Below are positions 1 through 7,108 of a stretch of 64,000 nt of DNA, piece by piece. Positions within the stretch are counted from its first letter, which is position 1. Every line of letters begins with the position of its first letter. This DNA is from Streptomyces pilosus (GTDB lineage Bacteria; Actinomycetota; Actinomycetes; Streptomycetales; Streptomycetaceae), in the NCBI RefSeq assembly GCF_014649835.1, contig NZ_BMTU01000001.1, positions 930,001-994,000 on the forward strand, written 5' to 3'. The position numbers and the translations under genes are program-made. The notes beneath the pieces are model-generated. The model ran no database searches, was not told where the DNA came from, and was given only the letters and a program-made list of their open reading frames with translations.

Positions 1-1182
1 CTGGTGATGCGAATGCTGGGTGAGATGTCGGCGGCGCACCCGTCGTCGGGTTCCTTCTCCGCGCACGCCGAGCGGGCCTTCGGCCCGTGGGCCGGGTTCA
101 CCGCCGGCTGGGCCTTCTGGGTGCTGCTGTGCACGGCGGTGGGCCTGGAGGGCATCGGCGCCGCCAAGATCGTCACCGGGTGGCTGCCGGGCACGCCCGA
201 GTGGGCGTGGGTGGCACTGTTCATGGTGCTCTTCTGCGGCACGAACCTCGCGGCGGTGAAGAACTTCGGCGAGTTCGAGTTCTGGTTCGCCGCCCTGAAG
301 GTCGGCGCGATCGCCCTGTTCCTGGGCCTCGGCGTGCTGGCCCTCGCCGGCGTGCTGCCGGGCACCGACTCCCCGGGCGCCTCGCACCTCACCGACTTCC
401 TCCCGCACGGCGGCGAGGGCCTGGTGATCGGGCTGCTCGCCTCCCTCTTCGCCTACGGCGGCCTGGAGACGGTGACCATCGCGGCGGCCGAGTCGGAGGA
501 CCCGGTCAAGGGCGTGGCGAGCGCGGTCCGCACGGCGATGTGGCGGATCGCGCTGTTCTACATCGGCTCGATGGCGGTCGTCGTCACCCTGGTCCCGTGG
601 GACGACCCCGCGGTCGTCGAGGACGGCCCCTACGTCGCCGCCCTGGACCGCCTCGGCATCCCGGGCGCCGGCCAGCTGATGAACGTGGTGGTGCTGGTGG
701 CGCTGCTGTCCGCGATGAACGCCAACATCTACGGCGCCTCGCGCATCGGCTACTCGCTGGTGGAACGGGGCCACGGCCCCAGGGCCCTGAGCCGGGTGTC
801 GGGCGGCGTGCCGCGGATCGCCGTCCTGGCCTCCTCCGTGTTCGGCTTCCTGTGCGTGCTGCTGAGCTACTGGCGTCCCGACGACGTGTTCACCTGGCTG
901 CTGAACATGATCGGTGCGGTGATCCTGGTCGTCTGGATCTTCATCGCCGCCTCCCAGCTGCGGCTGCGCCGCCGGCTCGAGCGCGAGACGCCCGGGAAGC
1001 TGACGGTGCGGATGTGGGCCTTCCCGTGGCTGACGTGGGTGGCGCTGGCCGGCATGGCGGCGGTCTTCGTGCTCATGGCCCGGGAGCCGGACACCCGGGT
1101 GCAGCTCTACTCGACGGGCGGCATGACCCTGGCGCTGGCGGCGGCGGGATACGCCTGGCAGCGGGCGCGCGCCCGGGGCTGA
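1..1182 (+). CDS. Amino acid permease, APC superfamily (5' truncated)
   Basis: This is an inner-membrane amino acid/proton symporter of the APC superfamily, missing its start because the window opens inside it. The frame is open from base 1 and reads LVMRMLGEMSAAHPSSGSFS. GEM followed by P-x-SGSF is the conserved TM2-loop signature of AroP/GabP/AnsP-type permeases. About 60 residues, including TM1, should lie upstream. Roughly ten hydrophobic helices follow, then a basic segment (LRLRRRLE) and a terminal helix pair. Substrate cannot be told from sequence. A strong hairpin directly downstream suggests the transcript ends here. Confidence 0.9.
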   Translation: MVMRMLGEMSAAHPSSGSFSAHAERAFGPWAGFTAGWAFWVLLCTAVGLEGIGAAKIVTGWLPGTPEWAWVALFMVLFCGTNLAAVKNFGEFEFWFAALKVGAIALFLGLGVLALAGVLPGTDSPGASHLTDFLPHGGEGLVIGLLASLFAYGGLETVTIAAAESEDPVKGVASAVRTAMWRIALFYIGSMAVVVTLVPWDDPAVVEDGPYVAALDRLGIPGAGQLMNVVVLVALLSAMNANIYGASRIGYSLVERGHGPRALSRVSGGVPRIAVLASSVFGFLCVLLSYWRPDDVFTWLLNMIGAVILVVWIFIAASQLRLRRRLERETPGKLTVRMWAFPWLTWVALAGMAAVFVLMAREPDTRVQLYSTGGMTLALAAAGYAWQRARARG

Positions 1183-1207
1183 CCCGCCCGCCCGACCGAT
1201 CGCCTCG

Positions 1208-1237
1208 ACGGCCCCCGCGCGGACGCGCGGGGGCCGT
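1208..1237 (+). terminator. Hairpin terminator after permease
   Basis: A perfect 13-bp inverted repeat (ACGGCCCCCGCGC with its complement) encloses a 4-base loop 26 bases after the permease stop, followed by TTTC. This is the usual form of a Streptomyces factor-independent terminator, where the T-tract is short. Confidence 0.75.
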
Positions 1238-1240
1238 TTC

Positions 1241-1304
1241 GCGTGCCCTGTCCCTGCGCCCTGTCCGTGTGTCCTGTCCGTGCGCCCTGTCACTGCGCCC
1301 GTTC
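1241..1304. repeat. 13-bp tandem repeat, about five copies
   Basis: Five consecutive units follow the pattern CGTGCGCCCTGTC with substitutions. Units 2 to 5 are exactly 13 bp each (1253, 1266, 1279, 1292) and the first is 12 bp. The array lies between the permease terminator and the next promoter region and codes for nothing recognisable. Confidence 0.7.
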
Positions 1305-1352
1305 CGCGTGTCCGCGGGCCGCCGCGCGACGCCTGCCGCTGCTAGCGTGTAG

Positions 1353-1369
1353 TTGCAAGTAGTGTGCAA
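1353..1369. promoter_or_regulatory. Palindrome TTGCA-N7-TGCAA, possible operator
   Basis: TTGCA at 1353 and its complement TGCAA at 1365 are separated by 7 bases in an unusually AT-rich patch. The core GCAAGTAG also occurs in the MarR operator at 17479-17502. It lies about 140 bases before the small gene at 1511 and no regulator gene is adjacent. The operator role is inference. Confidence 0.35.
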
Positions 1370-1428
1370 TAAGCGTCCTGCCTCGTGGTCGTCTTCTCAC
1401 CGTTCACCCGGCAGGCGGAAAGAGGGAG

Positions 1429-1457
1429 GCCCCCGCGAGGACATGACTCGCGGGGGC
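1429..1457 (+). terminator. Perfect hairpin upstream of small gene
   Basis: GCCCCCGCGAG (1429-1439) and its exact complement (1447-1457) form an 11-bp stem with a 7-base loop, followed by TTCC. It lies 53 bases before the start at 1511. It could terminate transcription from the 1350 region or act as a leader attenuator. Confidence 0.55.
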
Positions 1458-1510
1458 TTCCGGTATGCGGCGATCCGGGTCATCGTTGGGCGGTGGCGAC
1501 AACCAGGACG

Positions 1511-1735
1511 ATGACGCTGCTCTGCTCGACCTGCGGCGGCCCGCACCAACACCGGCTGATGACCCCGCAGGAACAGGCCCGGGCCAAGCAGCAGCTGGGC
1601 CTACGGGCCGTGTACGACCTCTGGCTCTGCGAGAACGTGGTGGACGCCGAGTCCGGCCGGCGCTGCCGGACCCTGCGCCGGTGGGGGCGGACGAATCCGT
1701 TCCCCAGCCCCGTCAAACTGCTGCCGCCGGAGTGA
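1511..1735 (+). CDS. Small zinc-ribbon-like protein, unknown function
   Basis: This predicted 74-residue protein starts MTLLCSTCGGPHQHR. A CxxC pair at the N-terminus and two further cysteines (WLCENV and RRCRTL) could form a one-zinc ribbon. The C-terminal WGRTNPFPSPVKLLPPE is proline-rich. I do not recognise the family. ATG 1511 is preferred because the protein-like composition begins there. An in-frame GTG at 1493 would add six residues. Neither has a convincing ribosome binding site. It ends 3 bases before the convergent reductase gene at 1739. Confidence 0.6.
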   Translation: MTLLCSTCGGPHQHRLMTPQEQARAKQQLGLRAVYDLWLCENVVDAESGRRCRTLRRWGRTNPFPSPVKLLPPE

Positions 1736-1738
1736 GCC

Positions 1739-2386
1739 TCACAGGTTGCTGAAGTCCGGACCCTTGGTGCGGCTGCGCTTGATCTCGTAGAAGCCGGGGA
1801 CGGAGGCGACCGCGAGGGTGCCGTCCCACAGGCGGCCGGCCTCCTCGCCCTTCGGGGCGGGGGTGACGACCGGGCCGAAGAAGGCGATCTGCTCGCCGTC
1901 GGCGCCGGGGACCGCGATCACGGGCGTGCCGACGTCCTGGCCGACCTTGTCGATGCCCTCCTGGTGGGAGGCGCGCAGCTGCGGCTCGTACGGGGTGGAG
2001 TCCCAGTGCTCCATCAGGGACTCGGGCAGGCCGACGTCCTTCAGGGCGGCGGCGACCGTCTCCCTGCCCGGGCCCTCGTCCTTGTTGTGGATGCGGGTGC
2101 CGAGCGCGGTGTAGAGGTCGCCGAGCACCTGGGCGCCGTGCTCCTCCTGGGCCGCGATGACGACCCGGACCGGGCCCCAGGCCTTGGTCTCGAGCAGTTC
2201 GCGGTACTCGTCGGGGAGCTCGTCGAGCCGGTCCTCGTTGAGGACCGCGAGGCTCATCAGGTGCCAGCGGACCTCGATGTCCCGCACCTTCTCGACCTCC
2301 AGCACCCAGCGGGAGGTCATCCAGGCCCAGGGGCACAGCGGGTCGAACCAGAAGTCGACGGGCGTGGCGGAAGACTTGTCCGGCAT
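1739..2386 (-). CDS. Mycothiol-dependent nitroreductase/DsbA-fold protein (Rv2466c-like)
   Basis: This 215-residue thioredoxin-fold protein closely resembles mycobacterial Rv2466c in its opening (DFWFDPLCPWAWMTSRW), in MSLAVLNE and in FFGPV. Rv2466c is a mycothiol-dependent reductase that protects against oxidants and activates nitro-drugs. The protein should be cytoplasmic because no signal peptide is visible. The active site here is Cys18-Pro-Trp-Ala21. The second cysteine I recall for Rv2466c (CPWC) is alanine, so only a monothiol mechanism would be possible. ATG 2386 is chosen for the GAGGAG site 4 bases upstream. It is divergent from pepN at 2524. Confidence 0.85.
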   Translation of the reverse strand: MPDKSSATPVDFWFDPLCPWAWMTSRWVLEVEKVRDIEVRWHLMSLAVLNEDRLDELPDEYRELLETKAWGPVRVVIAAQEEHGAQVLGDLYTALGTRIHNKDEGPGRETVAAALKDVGLPESLMEHWDSTPYEPQLRASHQEGIDKVGQDVGTPVIAVPGADGEQIAFFGPVVTPAPKGEEAGRLWDGTLAVASVPGFYEIKRSRTKGPDFSNL

Positions 2387-2523
2387 GTCACTCCTCGTGA
2401 AGGCAGCTTCTCCGGGTGACAACGCCGCGGCCCGTCCCGGCCATTCCCGGCTGACCCGCGTCAGGGGCACATGGCAGGATCGGTGCTGTTCATCCCTGTC
2501 GACGACGCATGAGGAGTCCGCCC

Positions 2524-5100
2524 GTGCCCGGTGAGAACCTGACCCGCGACGAGGCCCGGGAGCGGGCAGCACTGCTGTCCGTCGACGGCTACGAGGTGTC
2601 CCTCGACCTGCGGTCGGCGGTCGGCGACAGCGGCGGCGAGGGCCCGCGCACCTTCCGCTCCGTGACCACCGTGCGGTTCCGCTGCGCCGAACCGGGTGCG
2701 AGCAGCTTCGCGGACCTGATCGCGCCGGGCGTGACGGCCGTGTCGCTGAACGGGCGGGACCTCGACCCCGGCCAGGTCTTCGACGGCTCGCGCCTGCTGC
2801 TGGAGGACCTCGCCGCCGAGAACGAGCTGGTCGTCGACGCGCAGTGCGCCTACTCCCGCACCGGCGAGGGCATGCACCGCTTCGTCGACCCGGAGGACGG
2901 CGAGGTGTACCTGTACACCCAGTACGAGCCCGCCGACGCCCGTCGGGTCTTCGCCAACTTCGAGCAGCCCGACCTCAAGGCCCCCTACCGCTTCGAGGTG
3001 CGGGCGCCCGAGGGCTGGACGGTGTGGAGCAACGGCGCCGGTGAACTCACCGACGGGGTGTGGCGGTTCGCCGAGACGAAGCCGATCTCGACGTACATCA
3101 CGTGCGTGGTGGCGGGCCCGTACCACTACGTGACCGACACCTACGAGCGGGTCCTCGAGGACGGCACGCGTCTGGAGATCCCGCTCGGCGCGATGTGCCG
3201 CAAGGGGCTCGCCCCGCACTTCGACGCCGACGACGTGTTCCTGGTGACCAAGCAGGGCCTGGACTTCTTCCACGACCACTTCGACTACCCGTACCCGTTC
3301 GGCAAGTACGACCAGGCGTTCGTGCCGGAGTACAACCTGGGCGCGATGGAGAACCCGGGGATGGTGACCTTCCGCGAGGAGTTCATCTTCCGCGGCAAGG
3401 TGACGCGGGCCTCGTACGAGGGCCGGGCCAACGTCGTGCTGCACGAGATGGCGCACATGTGGTTCGGCGACCTGGTCACCATGGAGTGGTGGGACGACCT
3501 GTGGCTGAAGGAGTCCTTCGCCGACTTCATGGGCGCGTTCTCGCTGGTCGGGGCGACCCGCTTCACCGACGGCTGGATCACCTTCGCCAACCGCCGCAAG
3601 GCGTGGGCGTACCGGGCGGACCAGCTGCCCTCCACGCACCCGATCACCGCGGACATCCGCGACCTCCAGGACGCCAAGCTCAACTTCGACGGCATCACCT
3701 ACGCCAAGGGCGCCTCGGTGCTCAAGCAGCTGGTGGCGTACGTCGGCCAGGACGCCTTCCTCGAGGGCGCCCGCCGCTACTTCAAGCGGCACGCGTACGG
3801 CAACACCCGGCTCGGTGATCTGCTGTCGGTCCTCGAGGAGACCAGCGGGCGGGACATGGGCGCGTGGGCCCGCTCGTGGCTGCAGACGGCCGGTGTCAAC
3901 TCGCTCACGCCGCAGGTGCTGCTGAACGCGGACGGGCGGATCGACGAGCTCGCGGTCGTGCAGGAGGCCGCCGAGTCGCACCCCGAGCTGCGCCCGCACC
4001 GGGTGGCGGTGGGCCTGTACCGGCGCACCGGGGCGGGCACCCTGGAGCGGTACGCGCAGGCCGAGACGGACGTCGACGGGGCGCGTACGGTCGTGACGGA
4101 GCTGGCCGGCGCGGACGCGCCGGAGCTGGTGCTGGTCAACGACGACGACCTGACGTACTGCAAGACCCGCTTCGACGAGACGTCGCTGGCGACGCTGCGG
4201 GAGCACCTCGGCGCGCTGACCGACCCGCTGGCACGCGCGCTGTGCTGGTCGGCGCTGTGGAACATGACGCGCGACGCGCTGCTGCCGGCCCGGGACTTCA
4301 CCGATCTGGTGCTGCGCTTCGCGGGCCGCGAGTCCGACATCGGCGTGCTCCAGATGCTGCACGCGTGGGCGGAGTCGGCGGCCGTGCACTACACCGCGCC
4401 CGAACGGCGGGAGCGGGCCGGGCGGCGGCTCGCCGAGGGCGCCGCGGCCGGACTGCGGGCGGCCGGGGCGGGCAGCGAGCACCAGCTGGCGTGGGCGAGG
4501 TTCTTCGCCCGCACGGCGGACGCGCCGGCCGACTTCGAGCTGCTGTCCTCGCTGCTGGACGGCACGGTGACCCTGCCGGGTCTGGACGTGGACCAGGAGC
4601 TGCGCTGGGCGTTCCTGGAGCCGCTGGCCGCCCACGGGGTGGCGGACGAGAAGCGGCTGGACGAGGAGCTGGCCCGCGACGACACCGCCTCCGGCAAGCG
4701 GCACCACGTGCGCTGCCTGGCCGCCCGCCCGTCGGCGGCGGTCAAGGCGCAGTGCTGGGCGCGCGTGGTGGAGTCGGACGCGCTGTCCAACGCGCTGGTG
4801 GAGGCGACGATCTCGGGCTTCGCCCAGCCGTCGCAGCGGGACCTGCTCGCGCCGTACGCGGAGAAGTACTTCGCGGCGATCGAGCGGGTGTGGAGCGAGC
4901 GGTCCATCCAGATCGGCATGGACGTGGTCCGGGGCCTGTTCCCGTCCTTCCAGGACTCGCAGGCGACGCTGGACGCGACGGACGCCTGGCTCACCGCCCA
5001 CGAGGACGCGGCCCCGGCCCTGCGCCGCCTGGTCCTGGAGTCCCGCGACGACCTGGCCCGCGCACTCCGCGGCCAGGCCTGCGACACCGCGGCCGGCTGA
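2524..5100 (+). CDS. pepN: Aminopeptidase N, M1 family (first copy)
   Basis: This is an 858-residue cytoplasmic zinc metallo-aminopeptidase that removes N-terminal residues from peptides. The exopeptidase motif GAMEN is at 273-277. Zinc ligands are H307-E308-M-A-H311 and E330 (in LKESFA), the HExxH-x18-E pattern. The ERAP1-like C-terminal helical half runs to the end. GTG 2524 is chosen over ATG 2509 because the ATG overlaps GAGGAG, which sits 7 bases before the GTG. This start gives exactly the length of the second copy at 13558 and aligns PGENLTRDEA with PGTNLTREEA. No signal peptide. A strong terminator follows. Confidence 0.95.
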   Translation: MPGENLTRDEARERAALLSVDGYEVSLDLRSAVGDSGGEGPRTFRSVTTVRFRCAEPGASSFADLIAPGVTAVSLNGRDLDPGQVFDGSRLLLEDLAAENELVVDAQCAYSRTGEGMHRFVDPEDGEVYLYTQYEPADARRVFANFEQPDLKAPYRFEVRAPEGWTVWSNGAGELTDGVWRFAETKPISTYITCVVAGPYHYVTDTYERVLEDGTRLEIPLGAMCRKGLAPHFDADDVFLVTKQGLDFFHDHFDYPYPFGKYDQAFVPEYNLGAMENPGMVTFREEFIFRGKVTRASYEGRANVVLHEMAHMWFGDLVTMEWWDDLWLKESFADFMGAFSLVGATRFTDGWITFANRRKAWAYRADQLPSTHPITADIRDLQDAKLNFDGITYAKGASVLKQLVAYVGQDAFLEGARRYFKRHAYGNTRLGDLLSVLEETSGRDMGAWARSWLQTAGVNSLTPQVLLNADGRIDELAVVQEAAESHPELRPHRVAVGLYRRTGAGTLERYAQAETDVDGARTVVTELAGADAPELVLVNDDDLTYCKTRFDETSLATLREHLGALTDPLARALCWSALWNMTRDALLPARDFTDLVLRFAGRESDIGVLQMLHAWAESAAVHYTAPERRERAGRRLAEGAAAGLRAAGAGSEHQLAWARFFARTADAPADFELLSSLLDGTVTLPGLDVDQELRWAFLEPLAAHGVADEKRLDEELARDDTASGKRHHVRCLAARPSAAVKAQCWARVVESDALSNALVEATISGFAQPSQRDLLAPYAEKYFAAIERVWSERSIQIGMDVVRGLFPSFQDSQATLDATDAWLTAHEDAAPALRRLVLESRDDLARALRGQACDTAAG

Positions 5101-5114
5101 CCCCGGCCACCACC

Positions 5115-5151
5115 GCGGGGCCCGGCGGCACCCTCCGCCGCCGGGCCCCGC
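5115..5151 (+). terminator. Hairpin terminator after pepN
   Basis: A perfect 15-bp stem (GCGGGGCCCGGCGGC and complement) with a 7-base loop begins 15 bases after the pepN stop. There is no T-tract, as usual in this genus. Confidence 0.8.
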
Positions 5152-5206
5152 AACGGTGCGGACACCGGTGTCCGCGGTCGTTACCGAACGCGGGCAATCA
5201 AGCCGT

Positions 5207-5240
5207 AACCCCTGGCCCTCACCCGAACGGACCAGGGGTT
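5207..5240 (+). terminator. Second hairpin with T-tract
   Basis: AACCCCTGG at 5207 pairs with CCAGGGGTT at 5232 across a 16-base loop and is followed by TT. It lies 100 bases past pepN and just before the promoter of the next gene, so it may be a backup terminator. Confidence 0.5.
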
Positions 5241-5274
5241 TTCGGTGTCCGAACACGCGTCCTTAAGTACGGGC

Positions 5275-5303
5275 TTGTCCTTGTTCGTCGACGGACGTGT
5301 AAC
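5275..5303 (+). promoter_or_regulatory. Candidate vegetative promoter
   Basis: TTGTCC (5275-5280) and TGTAAC (5298-5303) are 17 bases apart, close to the SigB/HrdB-independent housekeeping consensus TTGAC-N17-TAxxxT recognised by HrdB. They lie 41 bases before the start at 5344. Confidence 0.4.
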
Positions 5304-5343
5304 AGGGGTTCCGGGGCGGTCCGGACGCGGGAAATTGCGGGTC

Positions 5344-6396
5344 ATGAACCACAACACGCCGCTCTCCCCCCGCCCCCCGCACCACCTGTCCACCGGCGCC
5401 GGACGCCGCGTGCTGACCCACACGCAGCTGCGCGCCCACGGCGTCCCGGCCGCGGCGGCCGGTGAGCAGTGCCGGCCCGGCGGACCGTGGCAGCAGCTCC
5501 TCCCGGGTGTCGTCCTGCTCCACCCGGGTCCGCCGACCAGCGAGGAGCGGCTGCACGCGGTGCTGCTGTACGCGGCCCGGGAGCGGACCGTGAGCGTTCC
5601 CGTCCAGCCCGGCGGCGACGAGCCGCCCGCCTCCCCCTACGGCGAGGCGATGATCACCGGGCTGGCCGCGCTGACCCTGCACGGCTTCGCCTCCGCTCCC
5701 CCGCTGCCGTCCCTGGAGGCCTTCGACGTCTTGGTCCCGCGCCTGCGCCGGCTGCGCTCGACGGGCTGCGCCCGGATCGTCCGCACGCCCGCCCTGCCCG
5801 TCCCCGAGCAGGTCACCGGCCTGCCGGTGGCACCCGTGCCGCGCGCGCTGGCCGACGCGGTGGCGGGCATCGAGGACGCGGCCCTCGTGCGCCGGCTGCT
5901 GACGGAGGCGGTGCGCGGGGGCCACTGCGACCCGGCGGCGGTGGTGCGGGAGCTGACCGGCGCGAAGCTGCTGAACCGGCCGCACGTGGTGGACGCGGTG
6001 GACTCGCTGCTGGCCGAGGGCCGGGCGCTGGCCGAGGCGCGGCTGTACCGGATGGTGCGCGACCACGGCCTGCCGGACCCCTGCTGGAACGTCGACCTGC
6101 GGCTGCCGGGCGGCCCCCTCCTCGGCGGGCTGGACGCGTACTGGCCGGAGCAGGCGGTGGCGGTGGAACTCGACACCCGGGCGCCCCGTCCGGGCCGGCG
6201 CCCCCAGGACGACGTGCAGTGGACGGAGTACGCCCGCAGGCGTGAGCTCCTGGAGCGCCTCGGCATCACGGTCGTCCACGTCACCCCGCGGGGACTGCGG
6301 GACGCGGCGGAGCAGCAGGCGGCGGTGGTGCGTACGGCACTCACCGCCGCGGCCGACCGCGATCCGGCGGCGTACGTCGTCGTCCTGCCCCGCTAG
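5344..6396 (+). CDS. AbiEi-like N-terminal domain with possible endonuclease-like C-terminus
   Basis: This 350-residue cytoplasmic protein is found in many actinomycetes without a defined role. Residues about 15-65 (VLTHTQLRAHG to LLPGVVLLHPG) resemble the winged-helix AbiEi antitoxin-type domain. The C-terminal third (GGLDAYWPEQAVAVELDTR, then ITVVHVTPRGL) looks like the beta-core of a Vsr/DUF559-type PD-(D/E)xK fold, with D and E-x-D as possible metal ligands. No AbiEii toxin gene is adjacent, so a toxin-antitoxin role is doubtful. ATG 5344 is used; GTG 5245 is less likely because it precedes the candidate promoter. It is convergent with the NUDIX gene. Confidence 0.65.
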   Translation: MNHNTPLSPRPPHHLSTGAGRRVLTHTQLRAHGVPAAAAGEQCRPGGPWQQLLPGVVLLHPGPPTSEERLHAVLLYAARERTVSVPVQPGGDEPPASPYGEAMITGLAALTLHGFASAPPLPSLEAFDVLVPRLRRLRSTGCARIVRTPALPVPEQVTGLPVAPVPRALADAVAGIEDAALVRRLLTEAVRGGHCDPAAVVRELTGAKLLNRPHVVDAVDSLLAEGRALAEARLYRMVRDHGLPDPCWNVDLRLPGGPLLGGLDAYWPEQAVAVELDTRAPRPGRRPQDDVQWTEYARRRELLERLGITVVHVTPRGLRDAAEQQAAVVRTALTAAADRDPAAYVVVLPR

Positions 6397-6423
6397 GCCG
6401 TGGGCCGGAGGGGTTCCACCGCG

Positions 6424-6873
6424 CTACGGCTGCGCCCGGCCCGTCGGCGGGCGTTCGCGCCACAGGCGCAGGGCGATGTCGACCAGGCGGACCCGGACCA
6501 GGCCGGGGACGGCGTCGAGGGGCTGCCAGGCGGCGAGTTCCGTGGTCCCGCCGATCTCGTCGCGGAGCTCGCCGCCGGTGACGCGGGCCTCGTAGAGCAG
6601 GCGTATCCCGTGGTGGTCGACGGTACGGCCGAGGCGGGCGGGGAAGGTGCGGCGGGTGGAGTGCACGCCGAGCAGGCGGGTGACCTCCACGAGGTGACCG
6701 GTCTCCTCCTCGACCTCCCGGCGCACGGTGTCGTAGGGGTCCTCGCCGTGTTCCGTGCCCCCGCCCGGCAGCACCCACTCCGGGACGCCGCCGGGACCCG
6801 GGGAACGGGCGAGCAGGAGCTGTCCGTCACGCACCACCACGGCGTAGGCCGCCACCCTCAACTTCTTTCGCAC
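6424..6873 (-). CDS. NUDIX hydrolase
   Basis: This 149-residue cytoplasmic protein cleaves a nucleoside diphosphate linked to some other group. The NUDIX box G-x5-E-x7-REVxEExG is complete around residues 38-60 (REVEEETGHL), including the Mg-binding glutamates. The substrate is not evident; no extra domain is present. The GTG start lacks a Shine-Dalgarno sequence, so the transcript may be near-leaderless. The divergent neighbour is the secreted protease. Confidence 0.88.
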   Translation of the reverse strand: MRKKLRVAAYAVVVRDGQLLLARSPGPGGVPEWVLPGGGTEHGEDPYDTVRREVEEETGHLVEVTRLLGVHSTRRTFPARLGRTVDHHGIRLLYEARVTGGELRDEIGGTTELAAWQPLDAVPGLVRVRLVDIALRLWRERPPTGRAQP

Positions 6874-7108
6874 CAGGTGACGTTAACCGGTGCGCACAGG
6901 GGCGACTTGTCGGCTTCGCCGCTCATCTCCCCATAAGCACACCGGGGGTTTTCCCCACACCTCCCTTTCGCTTTCCGACAACCCTCGCCAAACATCAGCA
7001 CCTTGCGTAAGGCTCAACGATCGTCCGGGATCGCCTTCCGGACCCTCACGGCCAGGGTCGATCGGCTCCGGTCGCTGCCGATCGTTCCTTTACTTACAAG
7101 GGATGCCG

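Larger units (their letters stand above)
1183..1510. other. Intergenic region with hairpins, tandem repeat and palindrome
   Basis: These 328 bases separate the permease from the small gene at 1511. They hold a terminator-like hairpin, a 13-bp tandem repeat, a TTGCA-N7-TGCAA palindrome and a second perfect hairpin, each listed separately. A GTG at 1385 opens the same frame as the downstream gene. The extra N-terminus would have to cross the second hairpin and lacks recognisable protein character, so I did not extend the gene. Confidence 0.6.

Noticed and set aside
1385..1510. N-terminal extension of the small zinc-ribbon protein from GTG 1385
   Set aside because: It would run through a perfect 11-bp hairpin and encodes a Pro/Arg/Gly-rich stretch without conserved character.
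2461..5256. Long antisense open frame of about 930 codons opposite pepN
   Set aside because: It mirrors the G/C third-position pattern of pepN, has Arg/Gly/His-rich low-quality sequence and no domain. The same applies opposite the second pepN (13492-16317), the S8 protease, the GH84 gene and 40567-43815.
5344..6396. Type IV toxin-antitoxin locus
   Set aside because: Only an AbiEi-like domain is visible. Both neighbours are housekeeping genes, and no AbiEii nucleotidyltransferase toxin is present.
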